Position numbers and translations under genes: made by a program. Below the pieces are notes generated by a model. It ran no database searches, was not told where the DNA came from, and was given only the letters and a program-made list of their open reading frames with translations. 47,042 nucleotides of DNA from Candidatus Abyssobacteria bacterium SURF_17 (GTDB lineage Bacteria; Abyssobacteria; SURF-5): contig QZKI01000003.1 of NCBI GenBank assembly GCA_003598055.1, positions 1 to 47,042 on the forward strand, given 5' to 3'. This document shows, piece by piece, positions 7,642-16,589 of the stretch (its first letter is position 1; the number at the start of each line of letters is the position of its first letter).

Positions 7642-8735
7642 GGATCAGGAGAAAGTCGCGTGAATTGTCTAAGGCACGGCAATCTGAGATGTGAATATGG
7701 GTGTGCGACATAAATAGCGGCAGTTCACGGATCGAATTCTGTAGTTCACAGTCTTAAGTCTGCCGCAGACTTTTTCGTTAACAAGAACTTCCTTGACCTA
7801 TTCCTTGTCCCCCTTCATCATAGACATCAGAAGTTTGACCGACACACACGCACCCGACTGCTGTCCCAAAGAGTCTTTTGTCACCGCAAAGGCGCAAAGT
7901 TCACAAGGAGAGACTTTTGAAAATGCTGAGTCACTATTCGCTCAAATCGTGGTCCAATACCTCTCTGTTTCTCTCCGTGTCCTCTGTGCGCTCCGTGGTT
8001 GGTCGTTCATCTTGTATTCGTGTCATACGTCTCAATTCGTTCCATTCATGTTCCAACTCTTCCCATTGCCTTCGCGTTCTCTGCGGTTCCGATCCTTTTC
8101 TTCTTTTTCCGAATCCGTGTCAATCCGTGTGCATCCGTGGTTCCAGAGGTCTTGTCTTTTGCTCTGCAATTTGCAGTTATCCACATTTTTGTAGAAAAAA
8201 TACGAAAAGATGCGTCACTTGCGTCACGAATTCGCAGGATGCTGAATCAGAATACTTCACAACCTCTTTCCAGTCAATCAGTTCTGTATCCCCTTTCGCC
8301 ATGGGTCTGCGACCCCCTTCGTCTTTCGCCTGCTTGGGAGATGCGTCACGATGCGTCACCTGCGTCACTCCTTTGTTCGCCGTTAACCAGAAACTCGGAA
8401 CTCGAAACCCGAAACCCCGCGCACCTAGCGCGGATAAACCGACCGTTCGGTTCGCTATCTTATATACGGGTAATACGAAAAAGGCCCTTTACGCGTCACC
8501 GCGTCACCGAAACCGCGGGACCGACCGAGAATCTGTCTCATAATTTTGTAGGGTCGAACTCATTCGACTGAGCATGAGCACAATGAGGCTGAAAACATCA
8601 TACGAATGAATTCGCACCTGCAGAAACTGAAAGCGGGCGCGGCCCGCCGTGCCCCTACATATCGACGCACATCGGCGCGCATCGGTGGTTGATATTCGGT
8701 TTCTGAAAATAACATTGGGGCCACACATGTGCGGT
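7642..8735. repeat. 1.1-kb noncoding region of stacked word-like repeats
   Basis: No supported gene. Successive blocks are built of short degenerate words: CACCGCAAAGGCGCAAAG (7880), CTCCGTGTCCTCTGTGCG (7973), AATCCGTGTCAATCCGTG (8112), GCGTCAC words (8211-8230 and 8342-8370), and CTCGGAACTCGAAACCCG (8394). There is a mini-hairpin GGGTCTGCGACCC at 8303-8315, and a tail with TTTTGTAGGGTCGAA (8543) and GGGCGCGGCCCG (8634). Long open frames such as 7793-8194 and 7878-8543 arise from the low-complexity sequence and lack ribosome-binding sites or domains. Confidence 0.72.
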
Positions 8736-8764
8736 TTGACAATTCGGGCGGCATTTTGTAAGAT
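8736..8764 (+). promoter_or_regulatory. Sigma-70-like promoter of selAB
   Basis: TTGACA (8736-8741), 17-base spacer, TAAGAT (8759-8764). The predicted start near 8771 leaves a leader of about 30 bases to the selA ATG at 8800. Confidence 0.65.
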
Positions 8765-8799
8765 TCTGCGAGTGATGGTCTTGTAAGGTGGAAATGCGT

Positions 8800-10221
8800 A
8801 TGGCATCGAAGTCTCCAGCGAATCTGCGCCGAATACCGAGCGTGGAAAAAGTGAAACAGTCGCCGAAAGTGGCGGAATTGCTCCGGCACTTGTCGGATTC
8901 CTTTGTGACAGCTATTGTGCGCGAGGTGCTCGAAGATGTGCGGGCAGCACAGAAGAAGGGCGCAAAAGAGTCCGGCAGCGTTGACATGGATGCAATAGAA
9001 GAAGAGGCCGCACGCCGAATCAGAGCGCACCTCTCCCCTGCCCTGCACCGCGTCATCAACGGCACGGGAATCGTAATCCACACGAACTTGGGCCGCTCAA
9101 TCCTTGGGCCGGAGACCGTGGCGGCGATGACCGAGGCCGCGACGCATTACTGCAATCTGGAAATCGACCTCGAGACTGGCGAGCGCGGTCATAGGGATTT
9201 GGTCATCGAGCCACTCGTATGCGCGCTGACGGGCGCAGAAGCCGCCACCGTAGTGAACAACAACGCGGCGGCGGTGATGCTTTCGCTCGATACGTTTGCG
9301 AAGGGGCGCGAGGTCATCGTTTCACGGGGAGAGTTGATTGAAATCGGCGGCTCGTTCAGGATTCCGGATGTGATGGCCAGGAGCGGCGCGAAGCTCGTCG
9401 AGGTCGGCGCCACCAACCGCACTTACATCACCGATTACGAACGCGCGCTCTCGCCCGAAACCGGCCTCCTGCTGAAAGTTCATCCGAGCAACTACCGCAT
9501 CATCGGCTTTGCGAACGATGTCAAGCTCTCCGAGCTTGTCGAGCTGGGCCGAAAACGCGGTATTCCCGTGATGGAAGACCTGGGCAGCGGCGCGCTTGTT
9601 GATGTCACGCGGTTCGGTCTGTGCGGCGAACCCATGCCGCAGAACAGCGTGGCCGCTGGCGCGGACGTCGTAACCTTCAGCGGCGACAAACTGCTCGGCG
9701 GCCCTCAAGCAGGCATCATTCTCGGCAAACGCGAGCATATCAAGGCCATCCGCAAGAACCCGCTCATGCGCGCATTTCGCGTTGACAAGCTTACGCTTTC
9801 GGCGCTGGGGAAAATCTTCCAGATTTTGCTTTCATCGCGCGAACCCGAGAAACAGATACCGACGCTCGCGATGCTCGCGCGTTCCGTGACCGATATTCTC
9901 GAGATGGCACAGCAGGTGTACGAAGGCATCGGCGCAGACGCTCGAAAGGCTTTAGACGCAGCAATTGCGGATGGGGAATCGCAAGTCGGCGGCGGCTCGT
10001 GTCCGGGCCAGACGCTTCCAACGAAATTGCTCATGATGAGGCCGAAGCGATTCTCGCCCGACGCCCTCGCGCAGCACCTGAGAAAAAATGAACCTCCCGT
10101 CCTCGCCATCATTCGCGGCGATTCGGTCTGCCTCGACTTCAGAACGATACTGACGGAAGACGTGCCCGATCTCACCACAGTCTTACGAACGATAGCTCTT
10201 CAACCAAGCCATTCCCGATGA
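8800..10221 (+). CDS. selA: L-seryl-tRNA(Sec) selenium transferase
   Basis: PLP enzyme that converts Ser-tRNA(Sec) to Sec-tRNA(Sec) using selenophosphate. 473 residues, full family length. Family segments: [44 protein letters not shown], and the PLP lysine in [13 protein letters not shown] (Lys297 by this start). GTG at 8788 and ATG at 8794 are alternatives. I chose ATG 8800 because AAGGTGG (8785-8791) lies 8 bases before it. Its stop overlaps the selB start by 4 bases, so the two are translationally coupled. Confidence 0.96.
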   Translation: MASKSPANLRRIPSVEKVKQSPKVAELLRHLSDSFVTAIVREVLEDVRAAQKKGAKESGSVDMDAIEEEAARRIRAHLSPALHRVINGTGIVIHTNLGRSILGPETVAAMTEAATHYCNLEIDLETGERGHRDLVIEPLVCALTGAEAATVVNNNAAAVMLSLDTFAKGREVIVSRGELIEIGGSFRIPDVMARSGAKLVEVGATNRTYITDYERALSPETGLLLKVHPSNYRIIGFANDVKLSELVELGRKRGIPVMEDLGSGALVDVTRFGLCGEPMPQNSVAAGADVVTFSGDKLLGGPQAGIILGKREHIKAIRKNPLMRAFRVDKLTLSALGKIFQILLSSREPEKQIPTLAMLARSVTDILEMAQQVYEGIGADARKALDAAIADGESQVGGGSCPGQTLPTKLLMMRPKRFSPDALAQHLRKNEPPVLAIIRGDSVCLDFRTILTEDVPDLTTVLRTIALQPSHSR

Positions 10222-12134
10222 AGCACCTCATTGTTGGAACCGCAGGCCACATAGACCACGGCAAATCCGCGCTGGTCAAAGCGCTCACCGGAACCGACCC
10301 CGACCGCCTGAAAGAAGAAAAAGAGCGCGGGATGACCATTGACCTCGGCTTCGCGTATTTCGACCTGCCCGACGGCACCCGGGTCGCGTTCGTGGATGTG
10401 CCGGGACACGAGCGATTCGTGAAGAATATGCTCGCGGGCGCTTCCGGCATGGACATCGTAATCCTCGTGATCGACGCGACCGAGAGCGTCATGCCGCAAA
10501 CGCGCGAGCACCTCGACATCATGAAATTGCTCGACATCCGCCGCGGCATCATCGCAATCACAAAGGCGGACCTCGCGGATGAAGAGATGGTGGAAATCGT
10601 AGAGGCTGAAGTAGGCGATCTCGTGCAGGGCACATTTCTCGAAAGCGCGCCCGTGGTGAAGGTCTCCGCGAAGACGGGAGCGGGGCTGGAGGAACTCAGG
10701 AAGCTCATCGGCGACGCAATCAGTGAACAATCCCAGAAGAGCGAGGCGGGATTGTTCCGGTTCCCCATCGACCGCATTTTCACCATGAAGGGCTTTGGGA
10801 CTGTGGTCACCGGCACGGTGTTCTCAGGATGGCTGACAGAAGATGAATCCGTCATTGTCCTGCCGAGCGGGCTAACCACGCGAGCGCGCCAATTGCAGAG
10901 CCACAACGTCAAGCAGGAACGTGTTTCAGCAGGAATGCGGGCATCCATGAACCTGAGCAACGTCTCGGTGCAGCAATTGAATCGCGGCGATACACTCGTC
11001 AGGCCCGGAACAATGGAGCCGACATCGCGGCTGGACGCAAAGGTCATGTTGCTTCCGTCCGCGCCTCGAAAGCTGCCACGCACGTCAGTCATCAAGTTCT
11101 ATGTCACGACGAGCCAACAGACTGCTCGCATGAGTCTGGTAGACAAACCACAGCTTGCACCCGGAGACGAGTGTTATGTACAGCTTCGTTTGGAGGGCCC
11201 TCTGTGCGTTGTCAGAGGAGACCGGTTCGTAATTCGCGGTGGCTCCCCGGAATTCACCATCGGCGGCGGACTCGTTCTCGATGTTGCATCGATGAAGCTA
11301 AAGCGCAAACATCCTGAGAAAGTCTCCCTGCTGAGCTCTCTTGAAAAAGCTACGTCCGCGGAAACAGTGCTCGCGTTTCTTTCCGAGAAGGCGATGGGGA
11401 CAAGTCTCAGGGATGTTGCCATCAGGATGGGAGAACCGGTCGAGAGAGTGCTAGCATGGCTCGAGGAGCACATCCAATCCGGAAAGGTGCTTGTGTTTGG
11501 CGCCGGAGACGATATGCTGGTCATTCTCCGCGACCGCTTCGAGCAACTGAAAGAACGCATCCTCCACGAGCTCGAGCAGTTCTTCGCAAGCCAGCCGCAC
11601 CGGCTGTTCATGCCGCGCGAGCAACTACGCAGCCGCGTCGGTGACGATATCGACACACGCGCATTCGAGAAAATACTGGATGACCTCGCGCGGTCGGGCA
11701 AGGTCGAGGTTGCACGCGACGAGATCGCACTGAAGGGGAGAACGGCGCATCTTTCACCGACGCAGCAAAAGGTCAAAGATAAGCTCGAACAAATATATCG
11801 AGAAGCCGGCGTCTCTCCCCCAACATTCTCTCAAGCGGAGGAACTTGTTGACCAGACTTCGGGAGCGCGCAAGATGCTTTCCCTCTTAATCGAAGAAGGG
11901 ATTCTAACCAAGATAGGACCTACTCTCGCATATCATAGGGATGTGCTGGAATCAGCCGTCAAGAAGGTCACCGAACATTTTGGGAAAGCAGAAAAACTCG
12001 GAGTTGGAGACCTCAAAGACATTCTCGGCGTCAGCCGAAAACACGCGGTTCCCTTGCTCGAATACTTCGATAAAATCGGACTCACGACGCGGGTTGGCGA
12101 CTACCGCGTGCTCAAGCAGCGAACTCGAAAATGA
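10218..12134 (+). CDS. selB: Selenocysteine-specific elongation factor
   Basis: 638-residue GTPase that delivers Sec-tRNA(Sec) to UGA codons by binding the SECIS hairpin. N-terminal EF-Tu-like G domain: [11 protein letters not shown] (residues 7-17), DVPGHE, TKAD. Then come two beta-barrel domains and a C-terminal half of winged helices that bind SECIS RNA ([18 protein letters not shown] and the final [19 protein letters not shown]). Overlaps selA by ATGA. selC and selD are not in the window. No selenoprotein was recognised here. Confidence 0.96.
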   Translation: MKHLIVGTAGHIDHGKSALVKALTGTDPDRLKEEKERGMTIDLGFAYFDLPDGTRVAFVDVPGHERFVKNMLAGASGMDIVILVIDATESVMPQTREHLDIMKLLDIRRGIIAITKADLADEEMVEIVEAEVGDLVQGTFLESAPVVKVSAKTGAGLEELRKLIGDAISEQSQKSEAGLFRFPIDRIFTMKGFGTVVTGTVFSGWLTEDESVIVLPSGLTTRARQLQSHNVKQERVSAGMRASMNLSNVSVQQLNRGDTLVRPGTMEPTSRLDAKVMLLPSAPRKLPRTSVIKFYVTTSQQTARMSLVDKPQLAPGDECYVQLRLEGPLCVVRGDRFVIRGGSPEFTIGGGLVLDVASMKLKRKHPEKVSLLSSLEKATSAETVLAFLSEKAMGTSLRDVAIRMGEPVERVLAWLEEHIQSGKVLVFGAGDDMLVILRDRFEQLKERILHELEQFFASQPHRLFMPREQLRSRVGDDIDTRAFEKILDDLARSGKVEVARDEIALKGRTAHLSPTQQKVKDKLEQIYREAGVSPPTFSQAEELVDQTSGARKMLSLLIEEGILTKIGPTLAYHRDVLESAVKKVTEHFGKAEKLGVGDLKDILGVSRKHAVPLLEYFDKIGLTTRVGDYRVLKQRTRK

Positions 12135-12149
12135 TCCCTATATCGGATG

Positions 12150-12325
12150 AACACCTGTAGGTGCGAATTAAATCCCCCTTTGAAAAAGGGGGACAAAGAG
12201 ACTGTCCCGTAATTGTAGGGGCGCCCCTGTGTGGGCGCCCGAGCGGCCACGCAGGGCCGCCCCTACAAGAAATATTTCGAATTCCGGGACAGATTCCTCA
12301 CCCCCCTTCAGGAAAGGGGGGAAAG
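12150..12325. repeat. Nest of stacked palindromes after selB
   Basis: Several hairpins lie in tandem and inside each other. A GTAGGTGCGAATTAA half-element (12157) is followed by CCCCCTTT/AAAGGGGG (12174-12192). An outer pair CTGTCCCG (12202-12209)/CGGGACAG (12285-12292) encloses TTGTAGGGGCG/CGCCCCTACAA. That in turn encloses GGGCGCCC/GGGCGCCC around CTGTGT, plus GCGGCC/GGCCGC. CCCCCCTT/AAGGGGGG (12301-12321) closes the set. It may also stop transcription from both sides, but has no T-run. Confidence 0.75.
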
Positions 12326-12363
12326 ATTGAAGGGTTAGCGCATGTTATTTCGAAATCGCTCTG

Positions 12364-13440
12364 CTAGACGAACTTGCCGCGGGCGGCGATTGGCCACACG
12401 CCCTCGACGCGGTCGCCGCGGACGGCGTAATAGATATCATGAAGGTTGATGGTGGTGCAGCAATGGCTGGGGATGACCTCGATTTTCTGGCCTGCTTTGG
12501 GGTCGACATCCTCGATATACACATGCCCATGCTCTTCTGAAAGAAAGGATAGATTTGCGCCGGGGAGGCCCACAAGCTCGGGCATGCCGAACTCGAACGT
12601 CATCGCTTTCATGCCTGCATCGAGAATTGCGGTCTCCTTGTTCGGACGGCTGATGATGGTCGTGAGTATCGTGAGCGCACACTCGAAATCTTGCAAGACG
12701 CCCGCGTAATGCGCATCCATGAGAATGTATGAACCCCCCTGAATTTCCGTGATACCGGGATATGTGCCCGCAATATTGTACGTGCCGGTGCCGCCGGCGC
12801 TCACAATCTTCACTTCGATTCCATTCTTTTCCAGAATCTCCTTCGTGCTGATGAGCACCTGCATCGAATCGATGCATGCGCGCTGCCGGTCTTCGAAGTC
12901 CGGGATCATGACGGCATGGCCTTCATAGCCCATGATTCCCTCGAACTCGAGTCCGGGGCTGCTCAGGATTATCTGCGCGAGCGAAAGCGCCTCTTCGGCG
13001 CTCTTGACGCCGCACCGGTGCATGCCAACATCTACCTCGATGAGAACGCGGATGGTGGACCCTGCGCTCCCGGCGGCCGAAGAAAGCTCGGCCACGTTGT
13101 CGGTGGACTCGACCGCCACCATCACATCGCAGTGACGCGCAAGATTGGCGAGGCGGGCGGTTTTCTGCGCGCCAACGATTTGATTCGCGATGAGGATATC
13201 CCGGATGCCCGCCAGCGCCATGACCTCGGCCTCGCCCAGCTTTGCACAGGTGATTCCTCGCGCGCCCGCTTGAAGCTGCTTGTGCGCGAGGATGGGACAC
13301 TTGTGTGTCTTCGTGTGCGGGCGCAGGTTGGAGGAGTGCTTCTCGAAGAAATCCGCCATCTTCCGTATATTGCGGTCCATCTTGTCGAGGTCAATGACAA
13401 GAGCGGGAGTATCTATTTCATATTTGCTGAGAGTATGCAT
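12364..13440 (-). CDS. D-threonine aldolase / D-serine dehydratase-like PLP enzyme
   Basis: 358 residues with an alanine-racemase-type N-terminal barrel and a D-serine dehydratase-like C-terminal domain. The PLP lysine is expected at Lys44 in RPHTKTHK. EVDVGMHRCG and GGTGTYN are cofactor and phosphate-binding segments. SHCCTTINLHD near the C-terminus supplies the HxC metal site (His326, Cys328) of zinc-dependent members. The family cleaves or dehydrates D-3-hydroxy amino acids. It is last in the minus-strand block, 158 bases after the mutase B12 subunit, with a repeat between, so co-transcription is uncertain. Confidence 0.85.
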   Translation of the reverse strand: MHTLSKYEIDTPALVIDLDKMDRNIRKMADFFEKHSSNLRPHTKTHKCPILAHKQLQAGARGITCAKLGEAEVMALAGIRDILIANQIVGAQKTARLANLARHCDVMVAVESTDNVAELSSAAGSAGSTIRVLIEVDVGMHRCGVKSAEEALSLAQIILSSPGLEFEGIMGYEGHAVMIPDFEDRQRACIDSMQVLISTKEILEKNGIEVKIVSAGGTGTYNIAGTYPGITEIQGGSYILMDAHYAGVLQDFECALTILTTIISRPNKETAILDAGMKAMTFEFGMPELVGLPGANLSFLSEEHGHVYIEDVDPKAGQKIEVIPSHCCTTINLHDIYYAVRGDRVEGVWPIAARGKFV

Positions 13441-13477
13441 CCGGTTCTTACCTCATCGGGCATCAAGGCCCGTTCTT

Positions 13478-13503
13478 GGGCAGGCACAGTGGCCTGCCCC
13501 TAC
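13478..13503. repeat. GGGC/GCCC palindrome ending GCCCCTAC
   Basis: GGGCAGGC, centre ACAGTG, GCCTGCCC, then CTAC. Same plan as 27617-27638 but with different, still complementary arms. Lies between the PLP enzyme and the mutase B12 subunit. Confidence 0.7.
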
Positions 13504-13598
13504 AAAAGTGTCACGGCATCGAGCAAATCACCGGAAAAATCAGACGCTGCATAGATATCTTTGACGCTGCGCGTTGAAGAGGCACACACAACTGCACG

Positions 13599-14009
13599 CT
13601 AAGCAGCGACGGTTCCGCCCAGCTTCTCTTTAATGAACTTTATGGGCTCTTCGAGGCGGCTCCCCGTGGGGAACACTTCGGCGACGCCCATCGCTTTTAA
13701 CTTTGGAATGTCCCTGGTCAAAATTGTTCCGCCGAGGAGCACCAATTTTTCTGCCGCATTATTTTCCTTGAGCTTCGCTATGACTTTCTCCGTGAGCCCC
13801 ATGTGAGCGCCGGAGAGAACACTCAGGCCGATGACATCCACATCTTCCTGCAGAGCCGCCGCGACAATCTGCTCGGGCGTCTGCCGCAGACCTGTGTAGA
13901 TGACTTCCATTCCGGCGTCGCGGAGCGCGCGAGCGATGACCTTCGCACCCCGGTCATGTCCGTCAAGGCCGGGCTTAGCAACGAGAACACGAATCTTCTT
14001 CTCAGGCAT
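13599..14009 (-). CDS. Acyl-CoA mutase, B12-binding small subunit
   Basis: 136-residue stand-alone cobalamin-binding domain of the methylmalonyl-CoA mutase family. It has the D-x-H-x-x-G motif as DGHDRG (Asp16, His18), with His18 as lower axial cobalt ligand, followed by SVLSGAH and LLGGTI. Such domains pair with a separate TIM-barrel large subunit. The large subunit lies 26 bases upstream in the same direction; AAGGAGGAG precedes the ATG by 10 bases. It is the only B12 domain in the window, although there are two large subunits. Confidence 0.93.
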   Translation of the reverse strand: MPEKKIRVLVAKPGLDGHDRGAKVIARALRDAGMEVIYTGLRQTPEQIVAAALQEDVDVIGLSVLSGAHMGLTEKVIAKLKENNAAEKLVLLGGTILTRDIPKLKAMGVAEVFPTGSRLEEPIKFIKEKLGGTVAA

Positions 14010-14035
14010 GCCTCAGTCTCCTCCTTCGAATGGCC

Positions 14036-15703
14036 TCAAACCACGATTGGTTCCTTAAACTCGCCGAATATCTCTCTGAGTGTCGAGGATATTTCCCCGA
14101 CCGTTGCATACGCTTTCACTGCATCGATAATGAACGGCATCAGATTGTCGGAGCCCCTCGCCGCATCGTGCAGCTTCTTGAGCGATGCGCTCACAACGCT
14201 ATGGTTCCGAGTGTTTTTCACCTCTTTCAATCTCGCAACCTGCCGCGTGACAGATTCAGGGTTTGACTCGTGCAACTGCATCTCGTCGCAGGTCTTCTTC
14301 ACAGCATACTTATTCGCGCCGATGAAGGTGAGCTCGCCCGACTCTTCCATCTTCTGCCGTGTGAACGCGCCGTCGGCCACGACTTTCTGCATGTAGCCCG
14401 CCTCGATTGCTCTCACGGACCCGCCGAGCGACTCAATCTTGTCAATGACAGCGAGGACCTCGTGCTCCTTCACATTGGTGAGCGCCTCGACGTAATACGA
14501 CCCGCCGAGCGGGTCGACGGTTTTCGTCACATCAGTTTCCTCAGCGAGCACTTGCTGAGTGGCGAGGGCCAGTCGAGCGGTTTCTTCCGTCGGTATCGCA
14601 AACGCCTCGTCCTTCGCCGCCACCAGCATGCTCTGGACTCCCGCGAGCGCAAGCGCAAGCGCGCCGTATGCTCCGCGTACAAGATTCAAGTCGGGGTCCT
14701 CAGCCCGGAAATAGCTGCCGCCGACTCCGGCGGCAAACCGGAAGCACATTGATTCACGCTTCCGCGCCCCGAAGCGCTCCTTCATGATGCGCGCCCAAAT
14801 CCTGCGGACCGCCCTGAACTTGGCGACTTCTTCGAATATGTACGGTCCGGCGCCGTCTATGAACGTCAGGCGAGGCGCGAATTCATCCACGTCCAGCCCG
14901 CGGTCCAATGCCGACTGCACATAGGTAATCGCGTTCGAGAGTGAGAATCCGATAGCATCCGACATGTTCGCGCCCGCATCGCGGATGTGACAACTGGCGA
15001 TGCTTATCGGATAAAACCGGGGCATGGAGCGCGTGCAGTATTCGATGATATCGGTCGTCAGCCGAACGGAAGGGCCGGGCGGATACAACCACGTTCCGCG
15101 CGCCACGTATTCTTTCAGGATATCGTTCTGGACGGTGCCCATCAACTCGTCCGGCCGGACACCCTGCTTCCCGGCCGTTGCAATATACATTGCGAGGATA
15201 ATGGGGGCCGTCGAGTTAATCGTGAACGACGTGCCGAGCCAATTCATCGGCAGGTCTTGATAGAGGATTTCGAAATCGCGCAACGTGTCAATTGCGACTC
15301 CGGCCCTGCCCACCTCGTCGACAATGACCGGGTCGTCGGAGTCGTAACCCATTTGCGTAGGCAGGTCAAACGCGCAACTGAGTGCGGGCTGCCCGCTATT
15401 GAGCAGGAATTTCCACCTCTCATTCGTTTCTTCCGCCGTGCCGTATCCCGCGTACTGGCGCATGGTCCAGACCTTCTTCCGATACATTCCGGGAAAGATG
15501 CCTCGCGTGAACGGATACTCGCCGGGAAAGCCTATCTGCTCAAGGTAATCGATGTCGGCGACTTCATCCGGCGTGTAGACAGCCTTGATTTCCGCGCCCG
15601 ATTCAGTCGTAGCGCGCGGGATATCGTCTACCCGTCGCTCGGTTGTCCAACGCGCCTTAGCTTCCGCAACCGCATCGAGCTCGCTTGCCACCGGTCTCGT
15701 CAT
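14036..15703 (-). CDS. Acyl-CoA mutase large subunit 1 (methylmalonyl-CoA mutase family)
   Basis: 555-residue substrate-binding TIM barrel without B12 domain. Start chosen at ATG 15703, with AAGGGGG seven bases upstream; a longer frame to 15745 lacks this. Motifs: FPGEYPFTRG, WTMRQYAGYG, AFDLPTQMGYDSD, VDPLGGSYYVE. Compared with Propionibacterium methylmalonyl-CoA mutase, Arg87/Tyr89 are kept (Arg82, Tyr84) and Arg207 is kept (Arg202). The Tyr243-His244 pair reads Cys238-His239 (SCHIRDAG), an uncommon change next to the radical site. Substrate may be methylmalonyl-CoA or a related branched acyl-CoA. Followed directly by its B12 subunit. Confidence 0.93.
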   Translation of the reverse strand: MTRPVASELDAVAEAKARWTTERRVDDIPRATTESGAEIKAVYTPDEVADIDYLEQIGFPGEYPFTRGIFPGMYRKKVWTMRQYAGYGTAEETNERWKFLLNSGQPALSCAFDLPTQMGYDSDDPVIVDEVGRAGVAIDTLRDFEILYQDLPMNWLGTSFTINSTAPIILAMYIATAGKQGVRPDELMGTVQNDILKEYVARGTWLYPPGPSVRLTTDIIEYCTRSMPRFYPISIASCHIRDAGANMSDAIGFSLSNAITYVQSALDRGLDVDEFAPRLTFIDGAGPYIFEEVAKFRAVRRIWARIMKERFGARKRESMCFRFAAGVGGSYFRAEDPDLNLVRGAYGALALALAGVQSMLVAAKDEAFAIPTEETARLALATQQVLAEETDVTKTVDPLGGSYYVEALTNVKEHEVLAVIDKIESLGGSVRAIEAGYMQKVVADGAFTRQKMEESGELTFIGANKYAVKKTCDEMQLHESNPESVTRQVARLKEVKNTRNHSVVSASLKKLHDAARGSDNLMPFIIDAVKAYATVGEISSTLREIFGEFKEPIVV

Positions 15704-15741
15704 TGTAATCGCCCCCTTGAATTGACACCGATACCTCGGTG

Positions 15742-16551
15742 TCATTGCAGTCTTTGCCGGATTTCCTCCGTCAGTCTGGGCAATACTACGCCGGTGGGAC
15801 CCTGAAGGAAATGGTGCGCGAGACGAGTGAGAGCCGATCTGTTCGGGTTAATTTCGATAATGACGGCGCCCGCATCGCGCGCGTATCCGGGCAGCGAGGC
15901 CGCCGGATATACGACGCCTGAGGTTCCCAAGACCAGCATGACACGACATTTCCTCACCGCGTCCACCGACTCATGTAAATCCTGTACGGCTTCGCCGAAT
16001 GCGACGAAATCCGGCCTAAACAACCCGCCGCATTCGCACCGGGCCATGAGGGAGAAGATATTTTGGATGCCCTGCTTTTTCATTGCAGCGATGAGCCGCG
16101 AGAATTCCTCGAGAAACACCTCTCGTTCCCGGAGAACTTTCCGGCCACAGCCAAGGCACCTGAGTCGATACATGCTGCCGTGCAGTTCATAGACGATTGT
16201 GTTGCCGGCCTCTCGATGGAGGTTGTCAATGTTTTGCGTGACGACCGAATGGAGCAGGCCCATCCGCTCGAGCTCGGCAAGCGCGAGGTGGCCGGGATTC
16301 GGCTTCGCCTTGCGGAATGTGGCCAGCAACTCCTCCAGTATTTCCGGCGCTCTCTCAGGAAATGCCGAGATTACTCCCATAATGCCGCTCGATGCGCCCG
16401 GCTCGAACCGGTCCCACAGACCACCCGGCTCACGGAACGTGGGGATGCCGCTCTCCTTAGAGACGCCCGCGCCCGAGAACGCTACGATGTGCCCCCGCTG
16501 AGCGACTATTTCGGCAACTTCCGCAAGTGTTTTTTGCGCATCGGAATCCAT
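15742..16551 (-). CDS. Sir2-family NAD-dependent protein deacylase
   Basis: 269-residue sirtuin that removes acyl groups from lysines using NAD+. Motifs: GAGVSKESGIPTFR (residues 27-40), TQNIDNLH, catalytic His124 in LHGSM, and EINPN near the end. The zinc site is CLGC (132, 135) and CEC (172, 174), with an unusually long gap between the two halves. The Tyr-x-x-Arg pair of desuccinylases such as SIRT5/CobB is not visible. ATG 16551 is preferred over TTG 16584. Placed inside the CoA-thioester gene block, five bases or so after the CoA transferase, it may reverse chemical acylation of the pathway enzymes (inference). Confidence 0.9.
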   Translation of the reverse strand: MDSDAQKTLAEVAEIVAQRGHIVAFSGAGVSKESGIPTFREPGGLWDRFEPGASSGIMGVISAFPERAPEILEELLATFRKAKPNPGHLALAELERMGLLHSVVTQNIDNLHREAGNTIVYELHGSMYRLRCLGCGRKVLREREVFLEEFSRLIAAMKKQGIQNIFSLMARCECGGLFRPDFVAFGEAVQDLHESVDAVRKCRVMLVLGTSGVVYPAASLPGYARDAGAVIIEINPNRSALTRLAHHFLQGPTGVVLPRLTEEIRQRLQ

Positions 16552-16589
16552 GAATCGCCTGAAATTTATCCTGTCCCGGGCCAACTTCT

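Noticed and set aside
7793..8571. Long open frames in the repeat-rich region (three overlapping frames of 130-220 codons).
   Set aside because: Composed of low-complexity words, no ribosome-binding sites, no domains, and several frames open at once.
8540..8735. tRNA-Sec gene next to selA.
   Set aside because: No cloverleaf or T-loop sequence; the segment is made of dispersed repeat pieces.
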